Source: Synergistaceae bacterium
GTDB taxonomy: Bacteria; Synergistota; Synergistia; Synergistales; Aminobacteriaceae
Length of the DNA: 33,122 nt
Direction: 5' to 3'
NCBI GenBank assembly: GCA_017405525.1
Contig: JAFRAH010000041.1
Coordinates: forward strand, 1-33,122
Under the pieces are notes generated by a model that made no database searches, was not told the origin of the DNA, and saw only the letters and a program-made list of their open reading frames with translations. Shown piece by piece: positions 7,696 to 15,798 of this stretch. The position numbers were made by a program, and so were the translations under genes. The first letter of the stretch is position 1; each line of letters starts with the position of its first letter.

Positions 7696-9549
7696 ATGAC
7701 GGCTTTGAACAATGTAGGCGAGACTTTCCTTGAGATGACAATGATACCCTTCCTTCTCGTCCTCTCTGTGTTCCTTGGCGGGAGGATGGCCACGAGGTCA
7801 GAGATTAACCGGCGGTTTCTCCTGCTCATAATGTCGACATTGGCGGCGGCATGTTTCGAGACATTCCTTGAGCTCACCACAAACATGAAGACCGTAACGG
7901 TATGGACAAAGGTATTCTACTCAATCATCAACATAAACGCTTACTGTCTTATGTGCTACGTTGCCGCATACACTAACACGATAAGCCGGAGGTTCACTGA
8001 GTTTCAGTTCTTCCTTCTGGCTGTGAGCATCGTTCTTGTCTTCACGTTCAACTCTGATGGAAAGACGTTCATGGTATTTTCGCCGGGGCTCGCAATAATC
8101 TTCGTGGTCGAGGGCTTTATCCTTCAGCTGCTCTATCAGGAGTACTACGGCAACGGTCAGTTCATCGTCATGAATCTTCTCTTCATCCTCCTGATTGACT
8201 CGTTCGTACTGCAATATCTCTTCCGGCAGAATTTGCCCCTCGTCTACACTGTGGCTACTATGATGCTTGTGTTCACGTTCTTCTACCTTGAGGCCCCGAC
8301 ATACAGGCGGCTGATCACGGCGAAGCATGAGACCGAAGAGGCACGGAAGCAGACCGAGTCATCAATGCTCCGGGCAACAGCGGCAAACAAGGCAAAGAGC
8401 AACTTCCTAGCGAGCACCTCCCACGAAATTCGCACACCAATGAATGCGATACTTGGCATTAACGAGATGATATTCAGCGAGGCAAAAGATGCAGAGACAC
8501 GGAAGGCATCCAACGACATAAAGACAGCCGGGGAACATCTCCTTAACATCGTGAACAACATCCTGGACATCTCGAAGATTGAGGCTGGAAAGATGGAGCT
8601 TTACGAGAGCGACTATCACCTTTGGGAGGTACTCAAGGACTGCGAAGGGTACGTTGCGGACATGATAACGGGAAAGCCGGGGCTTAAGTTCAGGCTTGAG
8701 GCAGACAAGGAATTGCCGGAACACCTTCACGGGGACGTGCTGAGATTGCGGCAAGTACTGAACAACCTGCTGAACAACGCCGCGAAATATACACAGTCAG
8801 GGAGCATCACTCTTAGTGTTTCGGGGGAAAAGAAGGAAGGCACTAACTCAGGGATAACGCTGAAATTCACCGTTGAGGATACAGGAATTGGAATGAGGCC
8901 GGAGGACAGTGCAAAGATATTCGAGTCGTTCGAGCGGGCAAACATAGCAGAGACACGACACATTCCGGGGGCTGGTCTTGGTCTTGCGCTGGTGAAGAGG
9001 ACAATCGAGATAATGAGCGGGAAAATCTCACTTGAGAGCGAATACGGGAAGGGCACAAAAATAACGTTCACTATCCCGCAGAGGCTGGCTCACGGCGACA
9101 ACATGACCATTCAGGAATACGAGGAGTTCATGCGGAACACTGCACCCGCTGAGGCTGACCTTGACACCGGGCCCTCGACATGGCCGGACGCTAAGATACT
9201 CATAGTTGACGATACCCCTGTGAATTTGGTTGTGGCCAAAGGAATGCTCAAGGACTCACAGGCATACATAGACACTGCGGAATCAGGGGAGGAAGCACTC
9301 GACAAGATACGGGCTGACCACTACGACATAGTTTTTCTTGACCACAAGATGCCCGGAATGGATGGCCCTACAACTCTCGGCCATGCAAAGAAATATGCAC
9401 CTGATACCTCGTTCATCGCACTGACTGCCAACGCCGGGGGCAATGCCGAAGCTGAGTATATGGCAATGGGATTTGACGGGTATCTTCCCAAGCCGTTCAA
9501 GAGCCTTGAGATGATGAAGATACTGAAGAGATGCCTCAACAAAAAGTAG
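7696..9549 (+). CDS. Membrane hybrid histidine kinase with C-terminal receiver
   Basis: This predicted 617-residue sensor has about seven membrane segments in residues 15-200. A HisKA domain follows with the phospho-acceptor in SHEIRTPMNAILG (H243), then the HATPase domain with RQVLNNLLNNAAKYT (352-366), DTGIGMRPED and GAGLGLALVK. A receiver domain follows with ILIVDD (501-506), phospho-acceptor D549 in FLDHKMPGMDG and the conserved lysine in LPKPFK. All catalytic residues are present. No Hpt domain or DNA-binding regulator is encoded next to it, so its partner is elsewhere. The frame is open back to 7591, but the predicted promoter at 7640-7648 excludes that start; 7696 (ATG) is chosen, with AAAGGGG rather far upstream. 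The ligand is unknown. Confidence 0.92.
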   Translation: MTALNNVGETFLEMTMIPFLLVLSVFLGGRMATRSEINRRFLLLIMSTLAAACFETFLELTTNMKTVTVWTKVFYSIININAYCLMCYVAAYTNTISRRFTEFQFFLLAVSIVLVFTFNSDGKTFMVFSPGLAIIFVVEGFILQLLYQEYYGNGQFIVMNLLFILLIDSFVLQYLFRQNLPLVYTVATMMLVFTFFYLEAPTYRRLITAKHETEEARKQTESSMLRATAANKAKSNFLASTSHEIRTPMNAILGINEMIFSEAKDAETRKASNDIKTAGEHLLNIVNNILDISKIEAGKMELYESDYHLWEVLKDCEGYVADMITGKPGLKFRLEADKELPEHLHGDVLRLRQVLNNLLNNAAKYTQSGSITLSVSGEKKEGTNSGITLKFTVEDTGIGMRPEDSAKIFESFERANIAETRHIPGAGLGLALVKRTIEIMSGKISLESEYGKGTKITFTIPQRLAHGDNMTIQEYEEFMRNTAPAEADLDTGPSTWPDAKILIVDDTPVNLVVAKGMLKDSQAYIDTAESGEEALDKIRADHYDIVFLDHKMPGMDGPTTLGHAKKYAPDTSFIALTANAGGNAEAEYMAMGFDGYLPKPFKSLEMMKILKRCLNKK

Positions 9550-9557
9550 AAGGCCAC

Positions 9558-9606
9558 AAAAAAAAACGGGAGCTCTGTCATTTCGGCAGGACTCCCGAAT
9601 TTTTCT
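9558..9606. terminator. Bidirectional terminator between kinase and PH-domain gene
   Basis: A CGGGAG...CTCCCG stem with extra inner pairs is flanked by nine A on the left and a T-run on the right. It can end both the kinase gene (plus) and the converging PH-domain gene (minus). Confidence 0.85.
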
Positions 9607-9627
9607 GCGTGTAATTTGAGCTTGGTC

Positions 9628-10158
9628 TTATGCTCCGGGCTGTGCGTCAGTGGCTGAACCTCCGGGCATCGTGTACTTCCGGGCGTGTACCTGTATCTCA
9701 TCGCGCACCGCCTGAGGGTCCGGGATATTGTGCGCGTGTATTTCCTCTGAGCCTGTGCCTGATGACGTGATGACTATATCGCCAATGTTCAGGATCGTCT
9801 GCATCATCGTCTGGCCTAACTTGATGTGAATGATGTTCGCTAGCCCTATCTCGATTGACTTGCGGAAATCCGGGCTAAAGGGCTTTATTGGGTTGCACTC
9901 GATAAAGGCTACTTCCTGGTCTTCGGCTTTGCTGGGGTTGTCCCGGAGAATGAGCGACATTGTCCAGCGTTTCACGGCAACGTAGAAGAATATCAGGACC
10001 TCAACGATAATTGCGGCAATCCACATCCATTTGAGCCATGACTCCCCGGCCTTGAAGTAGTTTGCGAGACCTGCAAGAATGAGTATAAGGAGCATGAGGA
10101 ACAGCAGCTTGTAGAAACTCCTCCATGCAGGCTTGTAGGTTTTGTAGAACGGTTCCAT
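9628..10158 (-). CDS. Bacterial PH-domain (YdbS-like) membrane protein
   Basis: This 176-residue protein has two membrane helices (about 17-34 and 43-61) followed by a soluble region with the bacterial PH (bPH2/YdbS) pattern: IGLANIIHIKLGQTMMQTIL, then IGDIVITSSG and a closing QAVRDEI helix. Members of this family are inner-membrane proteins of poorly known role. It is monocistronic, with an extended -10 promoter about 55 bases upstream and a terminator downstream. The short tail rich in G, A and P has no known function. The family call rests on pattern recognition, not a search. Confidence 0.7.
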   Translation of the reverse strand: MEPFYKTYKPAWRSFYKLLFLMLLILILAGLANYFKAGESWLKWMWIAAIIVEVLIFFYVAVKRWTMSLILRDNPSKAEDQEVAFIECNPIKPFSPDFRKSIEIGLANIIHIKLGQTMMQTILNIGDIVITSSGTGSEEIHAHNIPDPQAVRDEIQVHARKYTMPGGSATDAQPGA

Positions 10159-10213
10159 GATGATAATACTTCCTCCCTTGCTGAGACGTAAAAATTTTCA
10201 CTGAGTGTTTCAC

Positions 10214-10222
10214 ATTATAGCA
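10214..10222 (-). promoter_or_regulatory. Extended -10 promoter of PH-domain gene
   Basis: The minus strand reads TGCTATAAT, an extended -10 with a perfect hexamer, at an ordinary distance from the ATG at 10158. No clear -35 is seen. Confidence 0.65.
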
Positions 10223-10268
10223 TTAAAATTTTCTTGCTCCTCATGAAATACATTGAGCCCGTTTAATC

Positions 10269-10274
10269 TATAAT
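10269..10274 (+). promoter_or_regulatory. Possible -10 of MacB-type permease gene
   Basis: A perfect TATAAT lies 35 bases before the ATG, with AGGGAGTG as ribosome binding site between them. There is no TG extension and no convincing -35, so this is tentative. Confidence 0.4.
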
Positions 10275-10309
10275 TACAGGAAATTTTTTCAGGGAGTGAT
10301 TTTTTCGTC

Positions 10310-11530
10310 ATGGAAATCGTAAAGACTGCATTGCGTTCGTTACTTGCCAACAGGACGCGCTCAATCCTAACGATGCTCGGAATAATTATCGGTGTCGGTG
10401 CTGTCATCACAATGGTAGCCATAGGCAACGGGGCATCCCAGCAGGTACAGAGTGCACTTGCCGGGTTCGGGTCTAACCTGCTTATAGTCATGCCTGCACC
10501 ACCCAACTCGACGGGCGCAAGAGGGGCGGCAGGCTCTGGTGAATCACTCACGCTCGATGACTCCTACGCCATGGCCTCAGAGACATTCCACGTTGCATGC
10601 ACTGCCCCGGAGGTCAACACGTCGGCTCAGCTCATCTATGGCAACTCGAACTGGAACACCAGCATAACGGGAAGTACCCCGGACATCTTGCAGGTGAGGA
10701 ACTGGACGATCTCAAGCGGTGCAATGTTCACGGAGCAGGACGTGAGATCAGGGGCTAAGGTCTGTGTTATAGGCCAGACTGTCGCAAAGGAGCTTTTCGG
10801 CTACGCAGACCCGATTGACGCGACAATACGCATAAAGAGCATACCCTTCAGGATTGTGGGAATGACCAGCAAGAAGGGTGCTAACTCATGGGGACAGGAT
10901 CAGGATGATTTTGTGCTCGTCCCTGTAACTACGGCACAGAGGCGGCTCGTCAGGTCAGGAACAAGAGTAGACAGCGTGAGGCGCATAAACGTTCAGGCAA
11001 CGGACAAGGATTCAGTTGCGCTTGCTGAGGAGGAAGTAGTATCGCTCCTGAGACAGAGGCACAGGCTGACCGAAGGAGTCGAGAATGATTTTGACGTTCG
11101 CAACCTCACGGAAATTCAGGAGAGCATGGCTAGCACCGCTAACGTCATGAGCATGTTACTCGGTGCTGTAGCGTCAATCTCCCTTCTGGTCGGCGGAATA
11201 GGTATCATGAACATCATGCTTGTGTCAGTGAGTGAGAGAACGAGGGAAATCGGTATCAGGATGGCAGTCGGTGCAAGGCCGTCAAATGTGAGGATGCAAT
11301 TTTTGACGGAGGCTATAGTGCTGTCGTTGCTGGGCGGGGCTGTAGGCATTGCGATTGGTGTCGGTGTATCGCGCGTAATCTCGTCGCTCTTCAACTGGGC
11401 TACTATGGTATCTACGCAGTCCATTGTAGTTGCTACGGGGTTCTCGGCATTCGTGGGAGTTCTCTTCGGTTTCTGGCCGGCATGGAAGGCATCAAACCTT
11501 GACCCGATCGAGGCACTAAGGACAGAGTAA
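10310..11530 (+). CDS. MacB-type ABC transporter permease
   Basis: This 406-residue protein has the MacB/LolC layout. A first helix sits in an amphipathic N-terminus (ALRSLLANRTRSILTMLGIIIGVGAVI), a large extracytoplasmic domain spans about residues 45-275, and three helices close the protein. The last part carries ERTREIGIRMAVGARPSNV, the coupling-helix signature, and ends PAWKASNLDPIEALRTE. Such permeases act mechanically with an ATPase and often a periplasmic adaptor to move lipoproteins, peptides or drugs. Neither an ATPase nor an adaptor gene is adjacent, so it must work with a subunit encoded elsewhere or be an orphan. It converges on dnaB. Confidence 0.92.
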   Translation: MEIVKTALRSLLANRTRSILTMLGIIIGVGAVITMVAIGNGASQQVQSALAGFGSNLLIVMPAPPNSTGARGAAGSGESLTLDDSYAMASETFHVACTAPEVNTSAQLIYGNSNWNTSITGSTPDILQVRNWTISSGAMFTEQDVRSGAKVCVIGQTVAKELFGYADPIDATIRIKSIPFRIVGMTSKKGANSWGQDQDDFVLVPVTTAQRRLVRSGTRVDSVRRINVQATDKDSVALAEEEVVSLLRQRHRLTEGVENDFDVRNLTEIQESMASTANVMSMLLGAVASISLLVGGIGIMNIMLVSVSERTREIGIRMAVGARPSNVRMQFLTEAIVLSLLGGAVGIAIGVGVSRVISSLFNWATMVSTQSIVVATGFSAFVGVLFGFWPAWKASNLDPIEALRTE

Positions 11531-11533
11531 GGA

Positions 11534-11562
11534 GCAGGGGAGGAAAATTCTCCCTTGCCCCT
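11534..11562. terminator. Weak hairpin between converging genes
   Basis: A GGGGAG/CTCCC-type stem around AAAATT lies between the MacB-type permease stop and the dnaB stop. There is no long T-run, so terminator activity is uncertain. Confidence 0.3.
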
Positions 11563-12907
11563 AAAATCCATCGCCCTTGTTCCTGAAACGTGTATATTCC
11601 CGCTGGAAGACAATGTGAAATACCCCGGTGCTTCCGTTCCTGTTCTTTGCCACACGTATATCTGTGTTGCTGTGTGTGAGGTCGTTGTTCTCTTCCTCGC
11701 TGTAGTAGTCCTTCCTGAACATCAAGAGCACAACATCAGCATCTTGCTCGATTGCCCCGGAGTCCCGGAGGTCTGAGAGCATGGGCTTCTTCTCCGGCCT
11801 CTGCTCAACCGAACGCGACAACTGCGACAACGCTATAACCGGGCAGTTAATCTCCCTTGCGGCGGCCTTCAGCATTCGAGAAATGTCCGCTACTTCCTGT
11901 TGCCTTCCGTCAAATCCCCTGCCGCTTCCTGAGTTCATGAGCTGGAGATAGTCCACAACAACAAGCCCTAAATCAGGGTGGCGGTTCTTGAATCGTCTGC
12001 ACCTCGTCCTGAAATCCATTGCACTCAAGTCGTTGGCATCGTTAATGTAGATATTCCTCCCTGCCAGAACTTTGCAGGCTTCATTCAGGCGTTTATAGTC
12101 GTCAGTGTTGAACGTCCCGGTGTTCAGCATCGAGAGGTTCACTTGTGCTTCAGCAGCCAGCATTCTTAGCACCAACTGTTCAGCGGGCATCTCAACGCTG
12201 AAGATGAGAACAGGAAGATTCTCGCCTTTTTTCCCTCCGAACTGGGCAATGTTCAAGGCAAAGGCTGTCTTTCCCATTGAGGGACGTGCGGCAATTATCG
12301 TGAGGCTTCCGGGCTTAAGCCCCCCTGTGTACGCGTCAAGCTCCGAGAAACCCGTGCGGTAGCCTGAAATTTTCGTCCCTTCCTGTTTGTAGCTCTCCTC
12401 AACTTCAGCGACTACAGGCCCAATAATTTCCCGGACATGCCTGAAGTCTGAGGCACTCCTATTCATCGCCGCCCTGAAGAGTAGCTGCTCTGCCTCCTCA
12501 ATGACGCTTTGAGTGTCCTTTTCGGGCTGAAGTGCAAGCTCCTGTATCTTACTTCCGGCCTCAATGAGCTGCCTCCTCACTGAGTTTTCACGGATTATTG
12601 TGGCATGGTAGCCTGCGTTTGCGGTCGTTGAGAGCCCGGCTGACAGCCCCGTAACGAATGCCTGTCCCCCTAGCCGGTCTAAAATTCCGCGGGCTTTGAG
12701 CTCCTCAGACAACGTGATAATGTCCGCAGGCTTGTCGTCGTGGTACATGTCCGACAATACCTCGAACACTGACTTGTTGGCGGGAGTGTAGAAATCTTCC
12801 GGGGTAAGTATCTCCATGACACTGCCCAGTGCTTCCTTTGAGTACAGGCACGCACCGAGAACACTGCGCTCAGCTTCGGGGCTATTCGGGGGGGCAACTG
12901 GTCTCAT
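11561..12907 (-). CDS. dnaB: Replicative DNA helicase DnaB
   Basis: This 448-residue helicase unwinds DNA at the replication fork as a hexamer. The N-terminal domain starts PPNSPEAERSVLGACL and includes the EDFYTPANKSVFEVLSDM region. The RecA-like domain has Walker A ARPSMGKTAF (about 208-217), Walker B GLVVVDYLQLM, and SQLSRSVEQRPEKKPMLSDL with the arginine finger region. The length is normal and there is no intein. Its ATG overlaps the rplI stop as ATGA, so translation is coupled; rplI-dnaB is a common bacterial pair. Confidence 0.97.
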   Translation of the reverse strand: MRPVAPPNSPEAERSVLGACLYSKEALGSVMEILTPEDFYTPANKSVFEVLSDMYHDDKPADIITLSEELKARGILDRLGGQAFVTGLSAGLSTTANAGYHATIIRENSVRRQLIEAGSKIQELALQPEKDTQSVIEEAEQLLFRAAMNRSASDFRHVREIIGPVVAEVEESYKQEGTKISGYRTGFSELDAYTGGLKPGSLTIIAARPSMGKTAFALNIAQFGGKKGENLPVLIFSVEMPAEQLVLRMLAAEAQVNLSMLNTGTFNTDDYKRLNEACKVLAGRNIYINDANDLSAMDFRTRCRRFKNRHPDLGLVVVDYLQLMNSGSGRGFDGRQQEVADISRMLKAAAREINCPVIALSQLSRSVEQRPEKKPMLSDLRDSGAIEQDADVVLLMFRKDYYSEEENNDLTHSNTDIRVAKNRNGSTGVFHIVFQREYTRFRNKGDGF

Positions 12908-13359
12908 TGCTGCGAGACTTTCACGGTCAGGGTCATATCAGCCTGAACGCCAGGGTATAGCTTCAGGGAGAACGGGAAACTTCCGGGCTGCTTTATGGTC
13001 TCGTCAAGTTTTATGTTCCTCTTGTCGAAATCCTTGAGGCCATGCTGTGCTTCGAGTGCCTCAGAAATTTGGGAGGCTGTTATGCTCCCGAACAGCTTTC
13101 CGTTTTCACCGGCCTTCCCCTCAACTGTTACTGCCTTTCCCTGAAGTCTCTTCTGGAGTTCGAGGGCCTCAGCGTGAAGTTTAGCGTCCTTTGCCTTTAG
13201 CCGGGCTTGCTCGTTCTTCCACTCGTTGAGTTTTCCGGGGGTTGCCTCGATTGCCAGACCTTTGGGGATCAAGAAGTTCCGGGCATGGCCGTCGCTTACG
13301 TCAACCAGTGAGCCAGCCTTTCCTAGCTTGTTTACGTCTGTTTTGAGTATTACCTTCAT
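12904..13359 (-). CDS. rplI: 50S ribosomal protein L9
   Basis: This 151-residue L9 starts MKVILKTDVNKLGKAGSLVDV and has the GHARNFLIPKGLAIEAT signature. A long connecting helix (ARLKAKDAKLHAEALELQKRL) leads to the C-terminal domain with LFGSITASQISEAL. The frame is open 12 codons further upstream (13395), but the family start is MKVIL at 13359. L9 stabilises the L1 stalk region. It overlaps dnaB by four bases, and its promoter faces that of the GTPase operon. Confidence 0.96.
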   Translation of the reverse strand: MKVILKTDVNKLGKAGSLVDVSDGHARNFLIPKGLAIEATPGKLNEWKNEQARLKAKDAKLHAEALELQKRLQGKAVTVEGKAGENGKLFGSITASQISEALEAQHGLKDFDKRNIKLDETIKQPGSFPFSLKLYPGVQADMTLTVKVSQQ

Positions 13360-13398
13360 GGTTAGTGAAATTCTCCCTTCTGCAAAAAATACCAAGCA

Positions 13399-13407
13399 AT
13401 AATATCA
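13399..13407 (-). promoter_or_regulatory. Extended -10 promoter of rplI-dnaB
   Basis: The minus strand reads TGATATTAT, an extended -10 one base off consensus, 39 bases before the L9 start. A TTTACA lies upstream, but its spacing of about 13 bases is too short for a normal -35. Confidence 0.55.
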
Positions 13408-13445
13408 CGGTGCAGCCTGTAAAGTTCAGTCTGTCTTCACTTGGC

Positions 13446-13456
13446 TGTTATATAAT
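13446..13456 (+). promoter_or_regulatory. Probable promoter of the four-gene GTPase operon
   Basis: The sequence TGTTATATAAT contains a perfect TATAAT (13451-13456) and, read one register earlier, TG-T-TATATA. No good -35 is seen. It lies about 46 bases before the TTG start and diverges from the rplI promoter 40 bases away. Confidence 0.55.
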
Positions 13457-13485
13457 GCACCCGTAAAGTTCCACAGAAAAAATCT

Positions 13486-13501
13486 ATATGGAGGTCCATA
13501 T
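13486..13501 (+). promoter_or_regulatory. Inverted repeat enclosing the ribosome binding site
   Basis: ATATGG and CCATAT form a perfect 6-base inverted repeat around the loop AGGT. The ribosome binding site GGAGG (13490-13494) overlaps the left arm and the loop, followed by an 8-base spacer and TTG at 13503. Folded RNA could partly mask the binding site; the DNA palindrome could also be a protein site. It identifies TTG 13503, not ATG 13488, as the start, because that ATG overlaps the binding site itself. Confidence 0.5.
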
Positions 13502-13502
13502 T

Positions 13503-15794
13503 TTGAGCAGGGAGAAAATTAGCAGCATCATCCAGCGCAGAAAGCCCTTCGCAAAAAATATCATTGACGCAAAAAACAGCCTCGATAAAATCCTCGAACA
13601 GTTCATCAGGCTAAAAGGCATTTGCTCCTCTGCCCTCTCTGATGATTCCCTCACGTCCGAACGCGAAACAGTCAGCGAAATTTTCAGGAGGTTCAACGCC
13701 CGCAAGGCTGATGAGCTTCAGGCAGGAATGACGAACATACACCGCCGCCTTTCACGCGACACACTCAACATTGCGGTGATAGGTCTTGCACGTCAGGGGA
13801 AATCCCGGCTCCTCCAGACAATCACGGGACTCAGCCCGGACGTTATCCCCGACAGCAACGGCTTGGTGTGCACCGGTGTACGCTCAGACATCATCAATGA
13901 CCCGGACGCAACAGAAACATTCGCATACGTCAACTTCCTCAGTGAGGAGGAGTTCATCACCAACACAGTGGGAAAATACTTCAGGGAGCTCCAGAAACAC
14001 AAGCCCGGCATAGAACCTCCAGAGAATATAACCGAGTTCCGATACTGCCAACTTCCCGACAAGGAGACCTTCAGGACCGAAAACATAGAGGACGAAACGA
14101 GAATGCGCAACTATATCGGGGAGCTCAGGAAGTTACAGGCTCACCTCTTGGAGTACCAGCCCTACTTAGGCACAGGAAGGAGCGCGAAAATCCCGGAGAG
14201 TGAGATACGCCGCTACGTCATCCAGAATGACCCGGAGACAGGCGAGGAATATCACAGGCACATGGCCGTTGAGAGTGTGGAGATACACTGCAAGTTCCCG
14301 AATCAGGAGGTTGGGGCTCTGAGGCTGATTGACCTTCCGGGACTGGGTGATACACGTTTGGGCGACACTGAACGAATGATTGAGGCTCTTGCGGATCAGG
14401 TAGACCTTGTATTTTTCGTTACCATGCCGAGAAGCACAGGGGAAGATGTATTTTCCGGGGACATAAACCTTTACTCACAGGCAAGGCGCGCACTTGGGAG
14501 AAAACTCCCGATAGAACGCTGGTCATTCTGGGTCATCAACCACAACACAAGCAGTGAGAACATGAAGCAGTGCCAGGATTTTGAGCAGACACTAAAGAGC
14601 AAGGATATTCACGTGGCAAAAACCATCATTGCCGACTGCACGAATGAGGACGAGGTAGCCACAAGACTCATTGACGAGGCACTAAGTTTCCTTGAGGCCA
14701 ACATTGAGCGCAACGACAAGGAATATGCCGCAAGCCTTCAGGAGATGATGAACCAGGTAGTGAAGAACCTCAACGATGTACTTTCTGAGGCTAAGGGTGT
14801 CTTTGCTGATGATAAGAGTTTCGAGAAGGACAGCGAATTGCTCGACAGGTTGTTTGACGCACTGCTTGATGAACTGATTGACGGCCTTGTTGGGAGCGTT
14901 GAGCCTGAGTCATTTCTTGGCCGCCGGAAGAATGAGCCCTGCACCGAACTGCGCGAACAGTTCAACAATACTCTTGAGGGTGAGGAGAAAGCCGCAGATG
15001 ATGGGAAGATAGGGAGCATTACCCCGGAGGTTGTGAGGAAGATGGTACGCCGTGCAGGGTCGCCGGAGTCAGCCTATGCTAACCTGATGCACCAGCTCAG
15101 AACGGAGCTCAGCGGGAAGATGCAGCAGGAACTTGACGAGACACTTGAACGCGTCGTATTGGTACCCATGAAGAGGGAGCTTTGCAAGGTGCTTGCCGAG
15201 AACGGAAAATTAGGGATGTACTTTCACGCCAAAGATGAGGGAATACTCAAGGAGATAATCGCGTTCATTGAGGACGGGAAAAAGGACTTAATGCCCGCAG
15301 TTCTTGACGGCCTGAAGAAACTTGACGAGGCTACAATAAGCTGCCAGAACAGAATACAGCCATTAATCCGTGAAGCCCTCAACCTGTTAGACCCAATGAA
15401 GGAAGAGTCCCGCCAGAGAAGGGCAATACTCACCGATGCCGAAGGGATATATACATCACTGATAGAGATATACCGCGACACACTCGCAACTTTGCGTGAG
15501 AGCCTTGACCGTGAGGAGATATATTCAGAGCCTAACGAGTTCGCTTTTGCCACGGCTGATAATTTCGTCGAGGACCTAGTGAGGCGGGACAGCGGGGCAT
15601 CGTCGCTCAACGTCATAAAGATAGATACACAGTGGCGGGCATTGTACAGGTACATACGCGGGGAAATATGGCCGGAGGAGTTCGGGAACTCACAGGCAAG
15701 AACTGAGGCATTCGCGAAAATTTCCGGGCCCTTGAGCACCGTCCTGACACTGTGCAGTAACATGAACTTCAACTTTTCATCACAGGGGGTTTAA
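13503..15794 (+). CDS. Dynamin-like large GTPase (first gene of GTPase operon)
   Basis: This predicted 763-residue protein has an N-terminal helical segment of about 85 residues, then a GTPase domain. The P-loop is GLARQGKS (about 94-101), the G3 motif is DLPGLGDT (about 277-284), and the G4 position carries VINHNT (about 344-349) instead of the usual NKxD or TKxD. About 175 residues separate P-loop and G3, an unusually long insert. The C-terminal half (about 385-763) is long and charged helical, like the stalk of dynamin-family or dynein-like GTPases. No transmembrane helix is seen. The start is TTG at 13503 with a GGAGG site. The next gene begins four bases after its stop, with AGGGGGT inside the end of this gene. 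I assign the superfamily (P-loop GTPase, dynamin-like by architecture) but not a named family. Confidence 0.75.
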   Translation: MSREKISSIIQRRKPFAKNIIDAKNSLDKILEQFIRLKGICSSALSDDSLTSERETVSEIFRRFNARKADELQAGMTNIHRRLSRDTLNIAVIGLARQGKSRLLQTITGLSPDVIPDSNGLVCTGVRSDIINDPDATETFAYVNFLSEEEFITNTVGKYFRELQKHKPGIEPPENITEFRYCQLPDKETFRTENIEDETRMRNYIGELRKLQAHLLEYQPYLGTGRSAKIPESEIRRYVIQNDPETGEEYHRHMAVESVEIHCKFPNQEVGALRLIDLPGLGDTRLGDTERMIEALADQVDLVFFVTMPRSTGEDVFSGDINLYSQARRALGRKLPIERWSFWVINHNTSSENMKQCQDFEQTLKSKDIHVAKTIIADCTNEDEVATRLIDEALSFLEANIERNDKEYAASLQEMMNQVVKNLNDVLSEAKGVFADDKSFEKDSELLDRLFDALLDELIDGLVGSVEPESFLGRRKNEPCTELREQFNNTLEGEEKAADDGKIGSITPEVVRKMVRRAGSPESAYANLMHQLRTELSGKMQQELDETLERVVLVPMKRELCKVLAENGKLGMYFHAKDEGILKEIIAFIEDGKKDLMPAVLDGLKKLDEATISCQNRIQPLIREALNLLDPMKEESRQRRAILTDAEGIYTSLIEIYRDTLATLRESLDREEIYSEPNEFAFATADNFVEDLVRRDSGASSLNVIKIDTQWRALYRYIRGEIWPEEFGNSQARTEAFAKISGPLSTVLTLCSNMNFNFSSQGV

Positions 15795-15798
15795 CGGG

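Noticed and set aside
15224-15772. Minus-strand open frame inside the large GTPase gene
   Set aside because: Serine-rich shadow of a leucine/glutamate-rich coding strand; no binding site.
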